Shown here: positions 36,031 to 44,661 of the stretch, in pieces
Layout of the letters: every line of letters starts with the position of its first letter
Position numbering within the stretch: the stretch's first letter is position 1
Source of the DNA: Aurantimonas coralicida
GTDB taxonomy: Bacteria; Pseudomonadota; Alphaproteobacteria; Rhizobiales; Rhizobiaceae
Direction of reading: 5' to 3'
DNA: 53,473 nt
Assembly: GCA_011050685.1 (NCBI GenBank)
Contig: DRFF01000018.1
Span: 1 to 53,473 of the forward strand
Made by a program: the position numbers and the translations under genes
The notes under the pieces: generated by a model
What the model was told of the DNA's origin: nothing
Database searches by the model: none
What the model saw: only the letters and a program-made list of their open reading frames with translations

Positions 36031-37407
36031 TTACCCAGCGGCCCTCGCGACAGGCAATTCGATGACGAACCGCGCGCCACGTGGCGCGTCGGCCAACCAG
36101 ACGCGTCCGCCGTGCCGCTCGGCGATTTCGCGCACGATGGCAAGGCCGAGTCCGCAGCCTTCCACCCCGTCGTCGACACCGCGCTGGAACCGCTCGAAGA
36201 TGCGGTCCCTGTAATCCGGTGGGACGCCCGGTCCATCGTCCTCGACGGCCAGACGAATAATTTCCGGCTCGAATCCGACCGCGACCCGGACCCCACCGCC
36301 GTCCCGGCATCCGTATCGGATGGCGTTATCGAGAAGGTTCTCGAGGGCCTCGCCGAGCAACACCGGATCGCCTCGTATCAGGACCGGTTCCCCCGCAACG
36401 TCCAGCGACACGTCGATCCCACGCAGCAATGCGGCCGCCGCACGTCCGCGCAATATGTCGACGGTCAGTTTCGCGAGGTCGATTTTTTCTTCGCTCGATC
36501 CGGGCGGGAGGCCGCGCGCTCGTTCCAGGGATAGCAGTTGCTGGGTCAGGCGGGCGGTACGCCGGGCCGCGTCCGCGACCTCCGAGATACGCCCGCGCAA
36601 ATCCGCGTCCGGCGGTGCCGCCTCGGCCGCCTCGGCTTGGGCGAGGATCGCCGCAATTGGGTTCCGCAGCTGGTGCGCCGCGTTGGAAATGAAGGCGTCC
36701 CGCGCCGCGAAGGCGTCCGAAAGCTGCCGGAAGAGCGCGTTCATGGCCCGCACGAGGCTCTTGACCTCGCGCGGCACAGTTCGCCGGATCGGGCTCAGAT
36801 CGTCCTGCGAACGCCGCTCGACGGCTTCGCGCAATTGCAACAACGGCCGCAAGCCGAAATTGATGCCGAACCAGACGAAGGCGCCCGCAGCGACAATCAC
36901 CACTGCCATGAGGGTCGACGCCTCCATGGCCAGTTGCAAGCTCAGCGCATCGCGCTGGCGGACGGTCTGCCAGACCTTGACGGTCACCCAACCGCCGAAT
37001 TGCGGTTCGGAGATGAATTCGCGGAGAATGACCGCCCGAACGGGCGCGTCGAAATATTCTGCGTCGAAGAAGGCGGGGACGCCGCTTGCGATCTCTTCGG
37101 TTCCCGGTTGCGGCGGTGAGTTGGTATATCCCGTGACGAAGCGTCCGCCGGGGCCGGTGACTTCGTAATAGATGGCGTCGCCAAGCGTTTGGGTCAGCGA
37201 TTCCAACAGCTGCTCAGACAGGAGATCGCCCTCGCTGAGGACGACGTCCCGGGAAATCGCCAATGCGACGGCGAGAAGAGTATTGTCGTAGAGGGTCTGC
37301 GACGTCCGCTCGGCCATCACATAGCGAGCTACGGCGGCAAAGCCGGCGACGACGACCAGGGGCAGGACGATCAGCAGGAACAGCCGAGAGCGCAGCGAGC
37401 GGTTCAT
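36031..37407 (-). CDS. tctE: Sensor histidine kinase TctE
   Basis: A 458-residue membrane sensor kinase. One membrane segment lies at residues 8-30 and a second at about 165-187, enclosing a periplasmic sensor domain of about 135 residues of the TctE/2CSK_N type. After a HAMP-like linker the H-box is AFISNAAHQLRNPIAAI, the N-box LLDNAIRYG, the G1 box VEDDGPGVP and the G2 box GCGLGLAIV. TctE with TctD controls tricarboxylate transport genes. The start overlaps the tctD stop (ATGA), and the divergent tctC gene lies on the other side of tctD. Confidence 0.93.
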   Translation of the reverse strand: MNRSLRSRLFLLIVLPLVVVAGFAAVARYVMAERTSQTLYDNTLLAVALAISRDVVLSEGDLLSEQLLESLTQTLGDAIYYEVTGPGGRFVTGYTNSPPQPGTEEIASGVPAFFDAEYFDAPVRAVILREFISEPQFGGWVTVKVWQTVRQRDALSLQLAMEASTLMAVVIVAAGAFVWFGINFGLRPLLQLREAVERRSQDDLSPIRRTVPREVKSLVRAMNALFRQLSDAFAARDAFISNAAHQLRNPIAAILAQAEAAEAAPPDADLRGRISEVADAARRTARLTQQLLSLERARGLPPGSSEEKIDLAKLTVDILRGRAAAALLRGIDVSLDVAGEPVLIRGDPVLLGEALENLLDNAIRYGCRDGGGVRVAVGFEPEIIRLAVEDDGPGVPPDYRDRIFERFQRGVDDGVEGCGLGLAIVREIAERHGGRVWLADAPRGARFVIELPVARAAG

Positions 37408-38084
37408 TGTTGCCCGTCATTGCCGGCATCAAGCATGTAGCCCACCCCGCGAGCCGTGCGGATTTCGACGCCGGTCTCGCGCAGCTTGCGTCGCAGACGC
37501 GACACCGCCAGTTCCACCGCGTTCGGATCGATGTCGGAGCCGACGCCATACAACGCCTCGCCGATTTGCTCCTTCGCGATCACACGCCCCAGATTTTGAA
37601 GCAGATACTCGAACAGCGCGAGTTCACGCCGCGCGAGGTCGATGGGGCCCTGCGGCCCGAACAGCTGTCGCGCCCCGTGGTCGAACCGGAGCCGGCCGAG
37701 CGTTTCCTCGACGGGCCGCAAGCCCGGTAGCCGCCGCGCAAGCGCACGCAGTCTGGCGATCAGCTCGGCCATGTCGAACGGCTTGACCAGATAGTCGTCG
37801 GCGCCGGCGTCCAGCCCGGTGATCCGATCGCTTGTCTCGCCCCGCGCCGTCAGCATCAAAACCGGCGTCGAATCCCCGCGTTGGCGCAATGCCCGGACCA
37901 GATCGAAGCCGCTCAACCCCGGCAGGTTGACATCGACAATCGCGACGTCGGCGCCCTGGGTGGCGAGATAAGTGGCACCATCGCGGCCGTCCAAGAGGCA
38001 GTCCACGGCATGTCCGAGATCGCGCAGCGCCGTGGCGATCCCGCGTGCCAGGCTCTCATTGTCTTCGATCAATACAATTCGCAT
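37404..38084 (-). CDS. tctD: Response regulator TctD (OmpR family)
   Basis: A 226-residue OmpR/PhoB-type response regulator. The receiver domain has the acidic pair in IEDNE, phospho-acceptor Asp in VAIVDVNLPGLSGFD, the Thr/Ala switch in VLMLTARGET and Lys in DDYLVKPFD. The C-terminal winged helix includes ELALFEYLLQNLGRVIAKEQI and VSRLRRKL. GGAGG is placed right before ATG 38084. Divergent from tctC across a 170-bp region; direct repeats there (38100-38116) have the 11-bp spacing such regulators favour. Confidence 0.95.
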   Translation of the reverse strand: MRIVLIEDNESLARGIATALRDLGHAVDCLLDGRDGATYLATQGADVAIVDVNLPGLSGFDLVRALRQRGDSTPVLMLTARGETSDRITGLDAGADDYLVKPFDMAELIARLRALARRLPGLRPVEETLGRLRFDHGARQLFGPQGPIDLARRELALFEYLLQNLGRVIAKEQIGEALYGVGSDIDPNAVELAVSRLRRKLRETGVEIRTARGVGYMLDAGNDGQQ

Positions 38085-38099
38085 GGTCCTCCGGCCCTT

Positions 38100-38116
38100 G
38101 ACAGGGTTCAGACAGG
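38100..38116. promoter_or_regulatory. Direct repeats, candidate TctD site
   Basis: GACAGG occurs at 38100-38105 and again at 38111-38116, giving an 11-bp period, within the tctD-tctC divergent promoter. OmpR-family regulators bind head-to-tail repeats with one helical turn spacing, so this is a plausible TctD site. It overlaps TTGACA (38098-38103), which could be a -35 element. Confidence 0.4.
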
Positions 38117-38254
38117 TTGCGCGGATAAACAGGCCCGGATCAAGCTGGCCCCGCGATTTCGACGACGCCGGCAGATCCACGGGAGAGGAGACGCGGAGCG
38201 CGGGATACCGTCATCTGCTCTCGATGATCAATGCAACGGTCTGGGAGGACCCCA

Positions 38255-39355
38255 ATGACAGGCAACAATTTCACGCGCCGCGCGACGCTGGCGATCGCGG
38301 CTTCACTCGCCGCGCTCACCGTTGCGGGCCCGGCTTCGGCTGAGGTCTCGTTCGAGGGCAAGACCATCGAATGGATCATTCCGTTCTCGCCGGGCGGCGG
38401 TTCGGACACCTGGGCGCGGTTCAACGCGCCGTTCTTCTCCAAATATCTGCCCGGCAACCCCACGGTTGTCGTGGTCAACGAGCCGGGTGGTGGTTCGACC
38501 AAGGGCACCAACCTCTTCGCCAGCCGCGCCAAGCCGGACGGCCTGACCATCCTCGGCACGTCGGGCTCGACCCAGTTCCCGTATCTTCTGGGCGATCCGC
38601 GCGTCCGCTATGAATACAAGGACTGGAAGATCGTCATGGCCGCGCCGACAGGCGGTGTCGTCTACGCCTCTCCCGAACTGGTGCCGACAGCGGATGACAT
38701 CGGGAACCTGAAAGACCAGAAGCTGGTCTATGCGAGCCAGGGCGCCACCTCGCTCGATCTGGTTCCGCTGCTCGGTTTCAAGATGATGGGCCTCGATGTC
38801 CAGCACGTCTTCGGCTTCAAGGGCCGCGGCGACGGGCGCCTCGCTTTCGAGCGCGGCGAGGTCAATATCGATTACCAGACGTCTTCGGCCTATCTGAAGA
38901 ACGTGCAGCCGCTGGTCGACGAGGGCAAGGCGGTTCCGCTGTTCTCCTGGGGCGCGCTGGACGAGGACGGAAATCTGGTTCGCGATCCGACCTTCCCCGA
39001 CCTGCCGCATTTCGGCGAAGCCTACGAGACGCTGACCGGCAAAGCGCCGTCGGGTCCGGAGTTCGATGCCTATTTCGCCTTCTTCACCGCCGGTTTTCCG
39101 GCTCAGAAGATGGTGTTCCTGCCCAAGGATACGCCGGAGGACATCGTCGCCGCCTATCAGGACGCGGTCACCCAGATGAAGGCCGATCCCGAATACCAGT
39201 CGGCCAAGGAGCCGGTTCTGGGCACCTACGAGCAGGTCACCGGCAAGCCGGCGCAGGCATTGTACGACAAAGGTACGACGATCTCGCCCGAGTTGCGCAG
39301 CCAGGTCGTCGACATGCTGGGCTCGGAATACAACGTCAAGCTGAGCGACGACTGA
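38255..39355 (+). CDS. tctC: Tripartite tricarboxylate transporter substrate-binding protein TctC
   Basis: A 366-residue TctC/Bug-type periplasmic receptor with signal peptide 1-29 (ending GPASA/EVS). Family runs are FEGKTIEWIIPFSPGGGSDTWARF at the mature N-terminus (the PGGxxD ligand loop) and NEPGGGSTKGTNLFASRAKPDG. It is longer than the usual Bug protein (about 320). GGGAGG precedes ATG 38255. It captures a carboxylate for the TctAB permease encoded next and is divergent from the TctDE genes that presumably control it. Confidence 0.93.
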   Translation: MTGNNFTRRATLAIAASLAALTVAGPASAEVSFEGKTIEWIIPFSPGGGSDTWARFNAPFFSKYLPGNPTVVVVNEPGGGSTKGTNLFASRAKPDGLTILGTSGSTQFPYLLGDPRVRYEYKDWKIVMAAPTGGVVYASPELVPTADDIGNLKDQKLVYASQGATSLDLVPLLGFKMMGLDVQHVFGFKGRGDGRLAFERGEVNIDYQTSSAYLKNVQPLVDEGKAVPLFSWGALDEDGNLVRDPTFPDLPHFGEAYETLTGKAPSGPEFDAYFAFFTAGFPAQKMVFLPKDTPEDIVAAYQDAVTQMKADPEYQSAKEPVLGTYEQVTGKPAQALYDKGTTISPELRSQVVDMLGSEYNVKLSDD

Positions 39356-39369
39356 CCCCCTGATTGGTT

Positions 39370-39399
39370 TGGTGGGCGGCTCCTAAGAGTCGCCCACCA
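39370..39399 (+). terminator. Hairpin between tctC and tctA
   Basis: Perfect 9-bp arms TGGTGGGCG (39370-39378) and CGCCCACCA (39391-39399) with a 12-base loop, 14 bp after the tctC stop. Position after a binding-protein gene suggests attenuation or mRNA stabilisation so that tctC is made in excess over the permease. Confidence 0.6.
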
Positions 39400-39407
39400 C
39401 GAGTCTG

Positions 39408-39510
39408 GAGCATCGGACCAAAAAGTGGAATCCAATTTTTGGATAATTCCGATGCTCAATCAGAGTGTTAGAGCGTCCTTTGTGCGCCCGGATGGACGCA
39501 CGGCGCTCTA
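39408..39510 (-). repeat. Bipartite palindromic intergenic repeat, copy 3
   Basis: A full-length copy (103 bp) in the opposite orientation to copy 1, filling the rest of the tctC-tctA gap. The outer stem has perfect 10-bp arms, GAGCATCGGA (39408-39417) and TCCGATGCTC (39448-39457). The second module has GTGCG...CGCAC arms and ends GGCGCTCTA. It lies inside a likely operon and may affect the mRNA between the two genes. Confidence 0.85.
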
Positions 39511-39534
39511 GCGCGGCGCTGGGAGGTCTCCGCC

Positions 39535-41544
39535 ATGTTCGACGTCTTCGTTTCGGCACTCGCCGAACTCCTGACGTGGCAGCATATGCTTTACATGCTG
39601 CTCGGGGTGGTTCTCGGCCTGTCGATCGGCGTCTTCCCCGGCCTCGGCGGCATCGCCGGGTTGTCGCTGCTGATCCCGTTTCTCTACGGTATGGACTCGG
39701 TCACCGCGTTGGCCATGCTGATCGGCCTGATCGCGGTCATCCCGACCTCGGACACCTTCGCGTCGGTCCTCATGGGCATTCCCGGATCCAGCGCCAGCCA
39801 GGCCACTGTGCTCGACGGCTTTCCGCTGGCCAAGCAGGGCCAGGCCGCACGGGCGCTCTCGGCCGCCTTCGTCTCCTCGCTCTTCGGCGGCCTGTTCGGG
39901 GCGGTTGTGCTGACCGGCTTCGTTCTGATCGCACGGCCGATCATCCTCGCATTCGGCTCCGCCGAACTGTTCATGCTGTCGCTGTTCGGCCTCTCCATGG
40001 TCGGAGTGCTGGCCGGCCGCAGTCTTGCCAAGGGGCTGGCGGCCTGTGGGATCGGGCTGGTGCTCGGCTCGGTCGGTGGCGCGCCCGCCACCGGCGAATT
40101 CCGGATGATCCTGGACTTCGACTATCTCTATGACGGGGTGCCGTTGGTGGTGGTGGGCCTCGGACTCTTCGCCTTTCCCGAAATCGCCGAATTGCTGCGC
40201 CGCAATCAGTCGATCACCGGTGGGGTCGCTCTCGGCGCCGGCTGGTTCGAGGGCGTCCGCGACTGGATGCGCCACTGGTTCCTCAGCCTGCGCTGCGCCG
40301 GCATCGGCTGCATCATCGGCGCCATTCCCGGCCTCGGCGGTTCGGTGGTGGACTGGATCGCCTATGGTCATGCGGTACAGACGACCAAGGACACGTCGCG
40401 GTTCGGCCATGGCGATATTCGCGGTGTGATCGCGCCGGAAAGCGCCAACAACGCCAAGGAGGGCGGCGCTCTGCTGCCTACGCTGCTGTTCGGTATTCCT
40501 GGGTCCGGGTCGATGGCGGTATTTCTCGGTGGCATGGTGCTGATCGGCATCGAGCCGGGCCCCTCGATGGTCACCTCCGATCTCAACATCACCTATTCGA
40601 TCATCTGGTCGCTTGCCCTTGCCAATGTCATCGGAGCGGGACTGTGTATCGCGCTGGCGCAGCCGATCTCGCGGCTGACGACCATTCCGTTTCCGCTGCT
40701 CGCCCCGTTCATGATCGCGGTGATTTCCTTCGCCGCCTTTCAGGCGACACGTGACCTGGCGGATTTGGTCGCGCTGCTGGTGCTCGGCGTGCTCGGCGTC
40801 CTGATGAAGCGGTTCGGCTGGCCGCGTCCGGCGATGCTGATCGGCTTCGTGCTGGCGCCGCAGGCCGAGACCTACCTCTATCAGGCAGTGCAGTTCTACG
40901 GCTGGGAGTTCCTGAGCCGTCCCGGCGTCTTGATCATTGGTGCGCTGACGGCGCTGTCGATCTGGTTCGGCGTGCGCAACCGCGTCGATGACACCGGCGC
41001 CCCAGCACCGGCAGGTGCCTCCGAGACCGCGGTCTCGGTTTCGGGCCGCGCGCCGTTGGCCGACCGCGGACCACAGATCGCGTTTGCCGCCCTGGTCGTC
41101 GCGATCTTTGCCTATGCGATCTGGGATGCGGCCGGGCAATCCTTCCTGGGGGCGGTTTTCCCGATGGGCAGCGCGGCTGTCGCCGGTCTGTTCGCGTTGC
41201 TGCTGCTCGGAGTGCTCGTGCTCGGCGAGAATGCCAATCCGGCGATCTTCGATCACGAGGTTCATGGTGAGCATATCGGCGAGCAAGGCGTCCGCAGCCC
41301 CTGGAGCGGAGCGCTCTGGATCGCGGCGTTGGTCGCCATCACCGCGCTGATCGGATTCTGGTTGGGCGCGCTGGTCTTCTTCCTGGTGTTTCTGCGGGTG
41401 CGGGCGCAAGCCAACTGGACCCGCACACTGCTCCTGACGACGGTGGCGATGGTCTTCTTCACCTTCCTGGCCAACGCCCTGTCGCTTAATTTCCCGAGCG
41501 GATGGCTGCAATCGGCCGTCGATCTCCCTTGGCCTTTGAGGTAG
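39535..41544 (+). CDS. tctA: Tripartite tricarboxylate transporter permease, TctA-TctB fusion
   Basis: A 669-residue membrane protein. Residues 1 to about 490 are TctA (usual length about 500, 11-12 membrane segments): FPGLGGIAGLSLLIPF, MGIPGSSASQATVLDG (the PGS/xGS transport motif) and GAIPGLGGSVVDWIAYGHA with FGIPGSGSMAVFLGGM. After an Ala/Pro-rich linker near residue 490, the remaining 165 residues have four hydrophobic segments typical of the small subunit TctB (FPMGSAAVAGLFALLLLG and IGFWLGALVFFLVFLRV). No separate tctB gene is present. GGGAGG precedes ATG 39535. Sodium- or proton-driven uptake of a tricarboxylate with TctC is the family function. Confidence 0.92.
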   Translation: MFDVFVSALAELLTWQHMLYMLLGVVLGLSIGVFPGLGGIAGLSLLIPFLYGMDSVTALAMLIGLIAVIPTSDTFASVLMGIPGSSASQATVLDGFPLAKQGQAARALSAAFVSSLFGGLFGAVVLTGFVLIARPIILAFGSAELFMLSLFGLSMVGVLAGRSLAKGLAACGIGLVLGSVGGAPATGEFRMILDFDYLYDGVPLVVVGLGLFAFPEIAELLRRNQSITGGVALGAGWFEGVRDWMRHWFLSLRCAGIGCIIGAIPGLGGSVVDWIAYGHAVQTTKDTSRFGHGDIRGVIAPESANNAKEGGALLPTLLFGIPGSGSMAVFLGGMVLIGIEPGPSMVTSDLNITYSIIWSLALANVIGAGLCIALAQPISRLTTIPFPLLAPFMIAVISFAAFQATRDLADLVALLVLGVLGVLMKRFGWPRPAMLIGFVLAPQAETYLYQAVQFYGWEFLSRPGVLIIGALTALSIWFGVRNRVDDTGAPAPAGASETAVSVSGRAPLADRGPQIAFAALVVAIFAYAIWDAAGQSFLGAVFPMGSAAVAGLFALLLLGVLVLGENANPAIFDHEVHGEHIGEQGVRSPWSGALWIAALVAITALIGFWLGALVFFLVFLRVRAQANWTRTLLLTTVAMVFFTFLANALSLNFPSGWLQSAVDLPWPLR

Positions 41545-41549
41545 CATCA

Positions 41550-42638
41550 ATGCGGCAGACCGAAATCCCTTTCCTGTTCATGCGCGGCGGGACCTCCCGC
41601 GGCCCCTATATCGCGCGGCAGGACCTTCCCGAGGACCGCGAGACCCTGGCGCGGGTGCTGGTCGCGGCCGTCGGCTCCGGTCACAAGCTCAACATCGACG
41701 GAATCGGCGGCGGCGCGGCGGTGACCACCAAGGTCGCCATGCTGTCCCGGTCCCAAGACGACTGGGCGGAGGTGGATTACTTCTTTGCCCAGGTCTCGGT
41801 GCTCGACGGCCTGGTCGACTTCAAGCCGACCTGCGGCAACATCCTCTCCGGTGTCGGCCCCGCCGCGATCGAGATGGGGCTGGTCGACATCAAGGGTCCG
41901 CAGACACCGGTGCGCATCCGGGCCGTCAATACCGAAGCGCGGATCGAAGCGATCGTGCAGACGCCGGACGGCTTCGTCGAGTATGACGGCGACGCGCGCA
42001 TCGATGGCGTGCCGGGTACGGCGGCGCCGGTGACGCTCAATTTCATGGACGTGGTCGGGTCGACCTGCGGGTCCCTGCTGCCGACGGGCCATCTGCGCGA
42101 CGTCATCGATGGCATCGAGGTCACCTGCATGGACGTGGCGATGCCCATCGTCATCGCGCGCGCCGACGCGTTCGGCCTGACCGGCGAGGAGAGCGCCGAG
42201 GAACTCGACGCCAATCGCGACTTCTACGCCCGTATGGAGCCGATCCGGCAGGAGGCCGGACGCCGGATGGGGCTCGGCGACGTGTCGAAATCGGTGATGC
42301 CGAAATTCGGCCTGCTCAGTAGCGCCCGTTCCGGTGGAACGATCTCGGCCCGCTACTTCATGCCGTGGAATTGTCATCCGTCGATGGCCGTCACCGGCGC
42401 CCAATGCCTCGCCTCGTGCGCCTTGGTCCCCGGGACCGTCGCCGACGGCCTGGCCGAGCGTCCGGTCAAAGGGCCTGCCGTGGTCACGATTGAGCACGCC
42501 TCGGGAAACATCGAGGTCGCGGCCGATTTCATCCATGGGCCCGACGGCTTCGATCTGCGCTCGGCGGGGCTGCTGCGTACGGCGCGCCTATTGGCAAAGG
42601 GGCAACTGATGGTGCCCGGCGCGGTCTGGAGCCGCTGA
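41550..42638 (+). CDS. PrpF / 4-oxalomesaconate tautomerase family isomerase
   Basis: A 362-residue PrpF-family isomerase (includes methylaconitate isomerase, aconitate isomerase and GalD). The N-terminal run PFLFMRGGTSRGPY is typical, and GIGGGAAVTTKVAML carries the conserved Lys, TCGNILSGVGPAAIE a catalytic-type Cys and GSTCGSLLPTG the second site. The first part, MRGGTSRGPY, is closest to GalD-type annotations. It starts 5 bp after tctA, so it is surely co-transcribed with the transporter. I infer cis-trans or double-bond isomerisation of an imported unsaturated tricarboxylate such as an aconitate; the actual substrate is open. Confidence 0.88.
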   Translation: MRQTEIPFLFMRGGTSRGPYIARQDLPEDRETLARVLVAAVGSGHKLNIDGIGGGAAVTTKVAMLSRSQDDWAEVDYFFAQVSVLDGLVDFKPTCGNILSGVGPAAIEMGLVDIKGPQTPVRIRAVNTEARIEAIVQTPDGFVEYDGDARIDGVPGTAAPVTLNFMDVVGSTCGSLLPTGHLRDVIDGIEVTCMDVAMPIVIARADAFGLTGEESAEELDANRDFYARMEPIRQEAGRRMGLGDVSKSVMPKFGLLSSARSGGTISARYFMPWNCHPSMAVTGAQCLASCALVPGTVADGLAERPVKGPAVVTIEHASGNIEVAADFIHGPDGFDLRSAGLLRTARLLAKGQLMVPGAVWSR

Positions 42639-42652
42639 GCCGACGAAGTGAG

Positions 42653-43609
42653 CTATAGCTCGCGGATCGGCGTGCCATCGCGCCAAGCGGCGACGGCCTC
42701 GATAGTGTCACCGTAGAACAGCCGCCAGGTTTCGTCGGTGACATAGCCGAGATGCGGCGTGGCGAGCAGACGGTCGCCGAACTCGGCGAAGGCCGCGCGA
42801 AGCGGATCGTCCTGCGGAAGTGGCTCGGCGTCGAAGACATCAAGCCCGGCCTTGGCCGGTCGCCCGGCGCGCATTGCGGCAAGGAGCGCCGGCGTATCGA
42901 CGATCCCGGCGCGGGAAGTGTTGACGAAGACAGCGCCGTCTCGCATCGCGGCGAAAGCGTCCGATCCGATCAGGCGATCGGTCCGCGGCGAATGCACGAG
43001 GTGGACCGAAACCACGTCGCTTTCGGCCATCAGGGCCGCCAATGACGGCGCACGAGCCACTCCGCAGTCGGCGCAGCGCGCGTCCGTCAGGTTTTGCGAC
43101 CAGGCGCTGACGCGCATTCCCAGACCCTGTGCCAACCGGGCGACCTGTGCGCCGACGGTTCCCAGGCCGATCAGGCCGAGCCGGAGGCCATCAAGGTCGC
43201 GCCCCGGCGGTCCCTGCCAGCCGCCCTCGCGCAGCCGCGCAGCTTCGCCGATCAGGTTACGCAACAGCGCCAGGATGAGAAGCAGCGTCAGTTCGGCCGT
43301 CGTGGTCTTGCGCGCCCGGGTGCCGCAGACCGTGATCCCGGCTGCCCGCGCCGCCTCGAGATCGATCGCATTGTTGCGCGCGCCGGTAGTCACGATCAGC
43401 GTCAGCGCCGGCAACGCTTTGATCACAGGGGCAGGGAAGGGGGTGCGCTCGCGCATCAGACAGAGCACGTCGAACGGACGGAGAGCCGCGACCAGCGCCT
43501 CGGTGGACGCAAAGGGCTCGGAAAACACCTCGATGCTGGCGCCGAGGCTGGCCCAGTCGGCATAGTCGAGCGCCGAGCCGGACCAGTCGTCGAGAATGGC
43601 GATTCTCAT
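42653..43609 (-). CDS. D-2-hydroxyacid dehydrogenase family protein
   Basis: A 318-residue NAD-dependent D-2-hydroxyacid dehydrogenase. The nucleotide fold has GLIGLGTVGAQVARLAQG, and the catalytic residues are Arg in VNTSRAGIV, Glu in FDAEPLP and His in LLATPHLGYVTDE. It would interconvert a 2-keto and a D-2-hydroxy acid. Its ATG overlaps the stop of the AbrB-family gene upstream (ATGA), placing it as last gene of the minus-strand tcuA-tcuB-AbrB-dehydrogenase operon. It converges with the PrpF-type gene over a 14-bp gap. Confidence 0.92.
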   Translation of the reverse strand: MRIAILDDWSGSALDYADWASLGASIEVFSEPFASTEALVAALRPFDVLCLMRERTPFPAPVIKALPALTLIVTTGARNNAIDLEAARAAGITVCGTRARKTTTAELTLLLILALLRNLIGEAARLREGGWQGPPGRDLDGLRLGLIGLGTVGAQVARLAQGLGMRVSAWSQNLTDARCADCGVARAPSLAALMAESDVVSVHLVHSPRTDRLIGSDAFAAMRDGAVFVNTSRAGIVDTPALLAAMRAGRPAKAGLDVFDAEPLPQDDPLRAAFAEFGDRLLATPHLGYVTDETWRLFYGDTIEAVAAWRDGTPIREL

Positions 43610-44661
43610 TCACGATCCTTCCATTTCAGGAAATGCGCCACGATAGGCGCGCCGGCGATCACCACCACGATGCGGGCGATGTGGTGGGTGACGACGAAGG
43701 CGAGATCCGCGCCGGCGATGATCGTCAGCATCGCCATTTCGGCCTGACCGCCCGGCGCGAAGGACAATAGCGCCTCGACGGCCGGAGCAAAGCCCGCCAG
43801 CGCCACGGCTTCGGCGAAAATCGTCGCAACGACGCCGAGTAGTACGCAGAAAGCCGCACCCGCCAGGACGTCGACACGCAATTCGCGCCAGCTCACGCCG
43901 GTGTATTTCGCGCCGATGGAGGCGCCGATGAAGAATTGCGCGGCCAGGATCGCCAGTGCCGGGGGGCGGTGCTCGATGAGGCCGAGCAGGCTGAACGCCG
44001 CCGCAAGGACCAAGGGCCCGATGATCGAGGCGCCGAACAATCCGATGCGTTCGCCACCCTTCCAGCCGACCAGGGCGGCAACCGCCATCAGGAGCAGTTC
44101 TCGTGCCGGAATTTCCGCCAGCGCAGCACCCGGCGCGTTGGTGAGCGGTTGACCGTAGATCGACGTCATCAGGAACGGGACGAGCGTGACGATCAGCAGA
44201 ACCCGTGTGGCGTGGATGAGCGACAGGGCCCGAATGTCCGCGCCGGCCTCTTGGCCAAAGATCACCATGTCCTGAAATCCGCCGGGCATGGCGGCGTAGT
44301 AGGATGTCGGCCCGTCGAATCCGCAGACGCGGCGGAAGAACGGATACCCGATCAGTCCGATGATCAGGACGAACAGCGGCACGAGGGCGACGGAATAGGC
44401 CATGCCGGGGAGGCGGGTCAGAAGATCCGGAGTGATGGACGAGCCGACGGCCACGCCGAGCACCGTGCGCATCATGACGCCGACCTGACCGGAGTCGGCC
44501 AGCGTTGCCCCAACCATCGCCGCGGCGAGACAGGCAAACAGCGGACCCAGAAGGAACGGCAGCGGCATATCCGCCAGCCAGAACAGCACGACGCCAACAG
44601 CGGCGACGATTAGCGTGATCAGCTGTTTGCGGAGCCGTGTGGAGCTTCTAGGCCCCGGCAC
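43606..44661 (-). CDS. AbrB family membrane protein
   Basis: A polytopic membrane protein of the AbrB family (about 351 residues), with two similar halves and about 10 hydrophobic segments. Family runs are LPFLLGPLFACLAAAMVG and YYAAMPGGFQDMVIFGQEAGAD in the first half and LLSFAPGGQAEMAMLTIIAGAD in the second (the APGG repeat). These proteins are often encoded beside TTT transporters, and their function is unknown; an export or regulatory role has been suggested by names only. The start is uncertain: GTG 44661 fits the family length, while ATG 44700 would add 13 residues. It overlaps tcuB and is coupled to the next gene (ATGA). Confidence 0.85.
   Translation of the reverse strand: MPGPRSSTRLRKQLITLIVAAVGVVLFWLADMPLPFLLGPLFACLAAAMVGATLADSGQVGVMMRTVLGVAVGSSITPDLLTRLPGMAYSVALVPLFVLIIGLIGYPFFRRVCGFDGPTSYYAAMPGGFQDMVIFGQEAGADIRALSLIHATRVLLIVTLVPFLMTSIYGQPLTNAPGAALAEIPARELLLMAVAALVGWKGGERIGLFGASIIGPLVLAAAFSLLGLIEHRPPALAILAAQFFIGASIGAKYTGVSWRELRVDVLAGAAFCVLLGVVATIFAEAVALAGFAPAVEALLSFAPGGQAEMAMLTIIAGADLAFVVTHHIARIVVVIAGAPIVAHFLKWKDRE

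Noticed and set aside
39508-41550. 680-residue minus-strand frame opposite tctA
   Set aside because: Low-complexity Arg/Gln/Asp-rich antisense of a membrane protein gene; tctA motifs on the plus strand are unambiguous.
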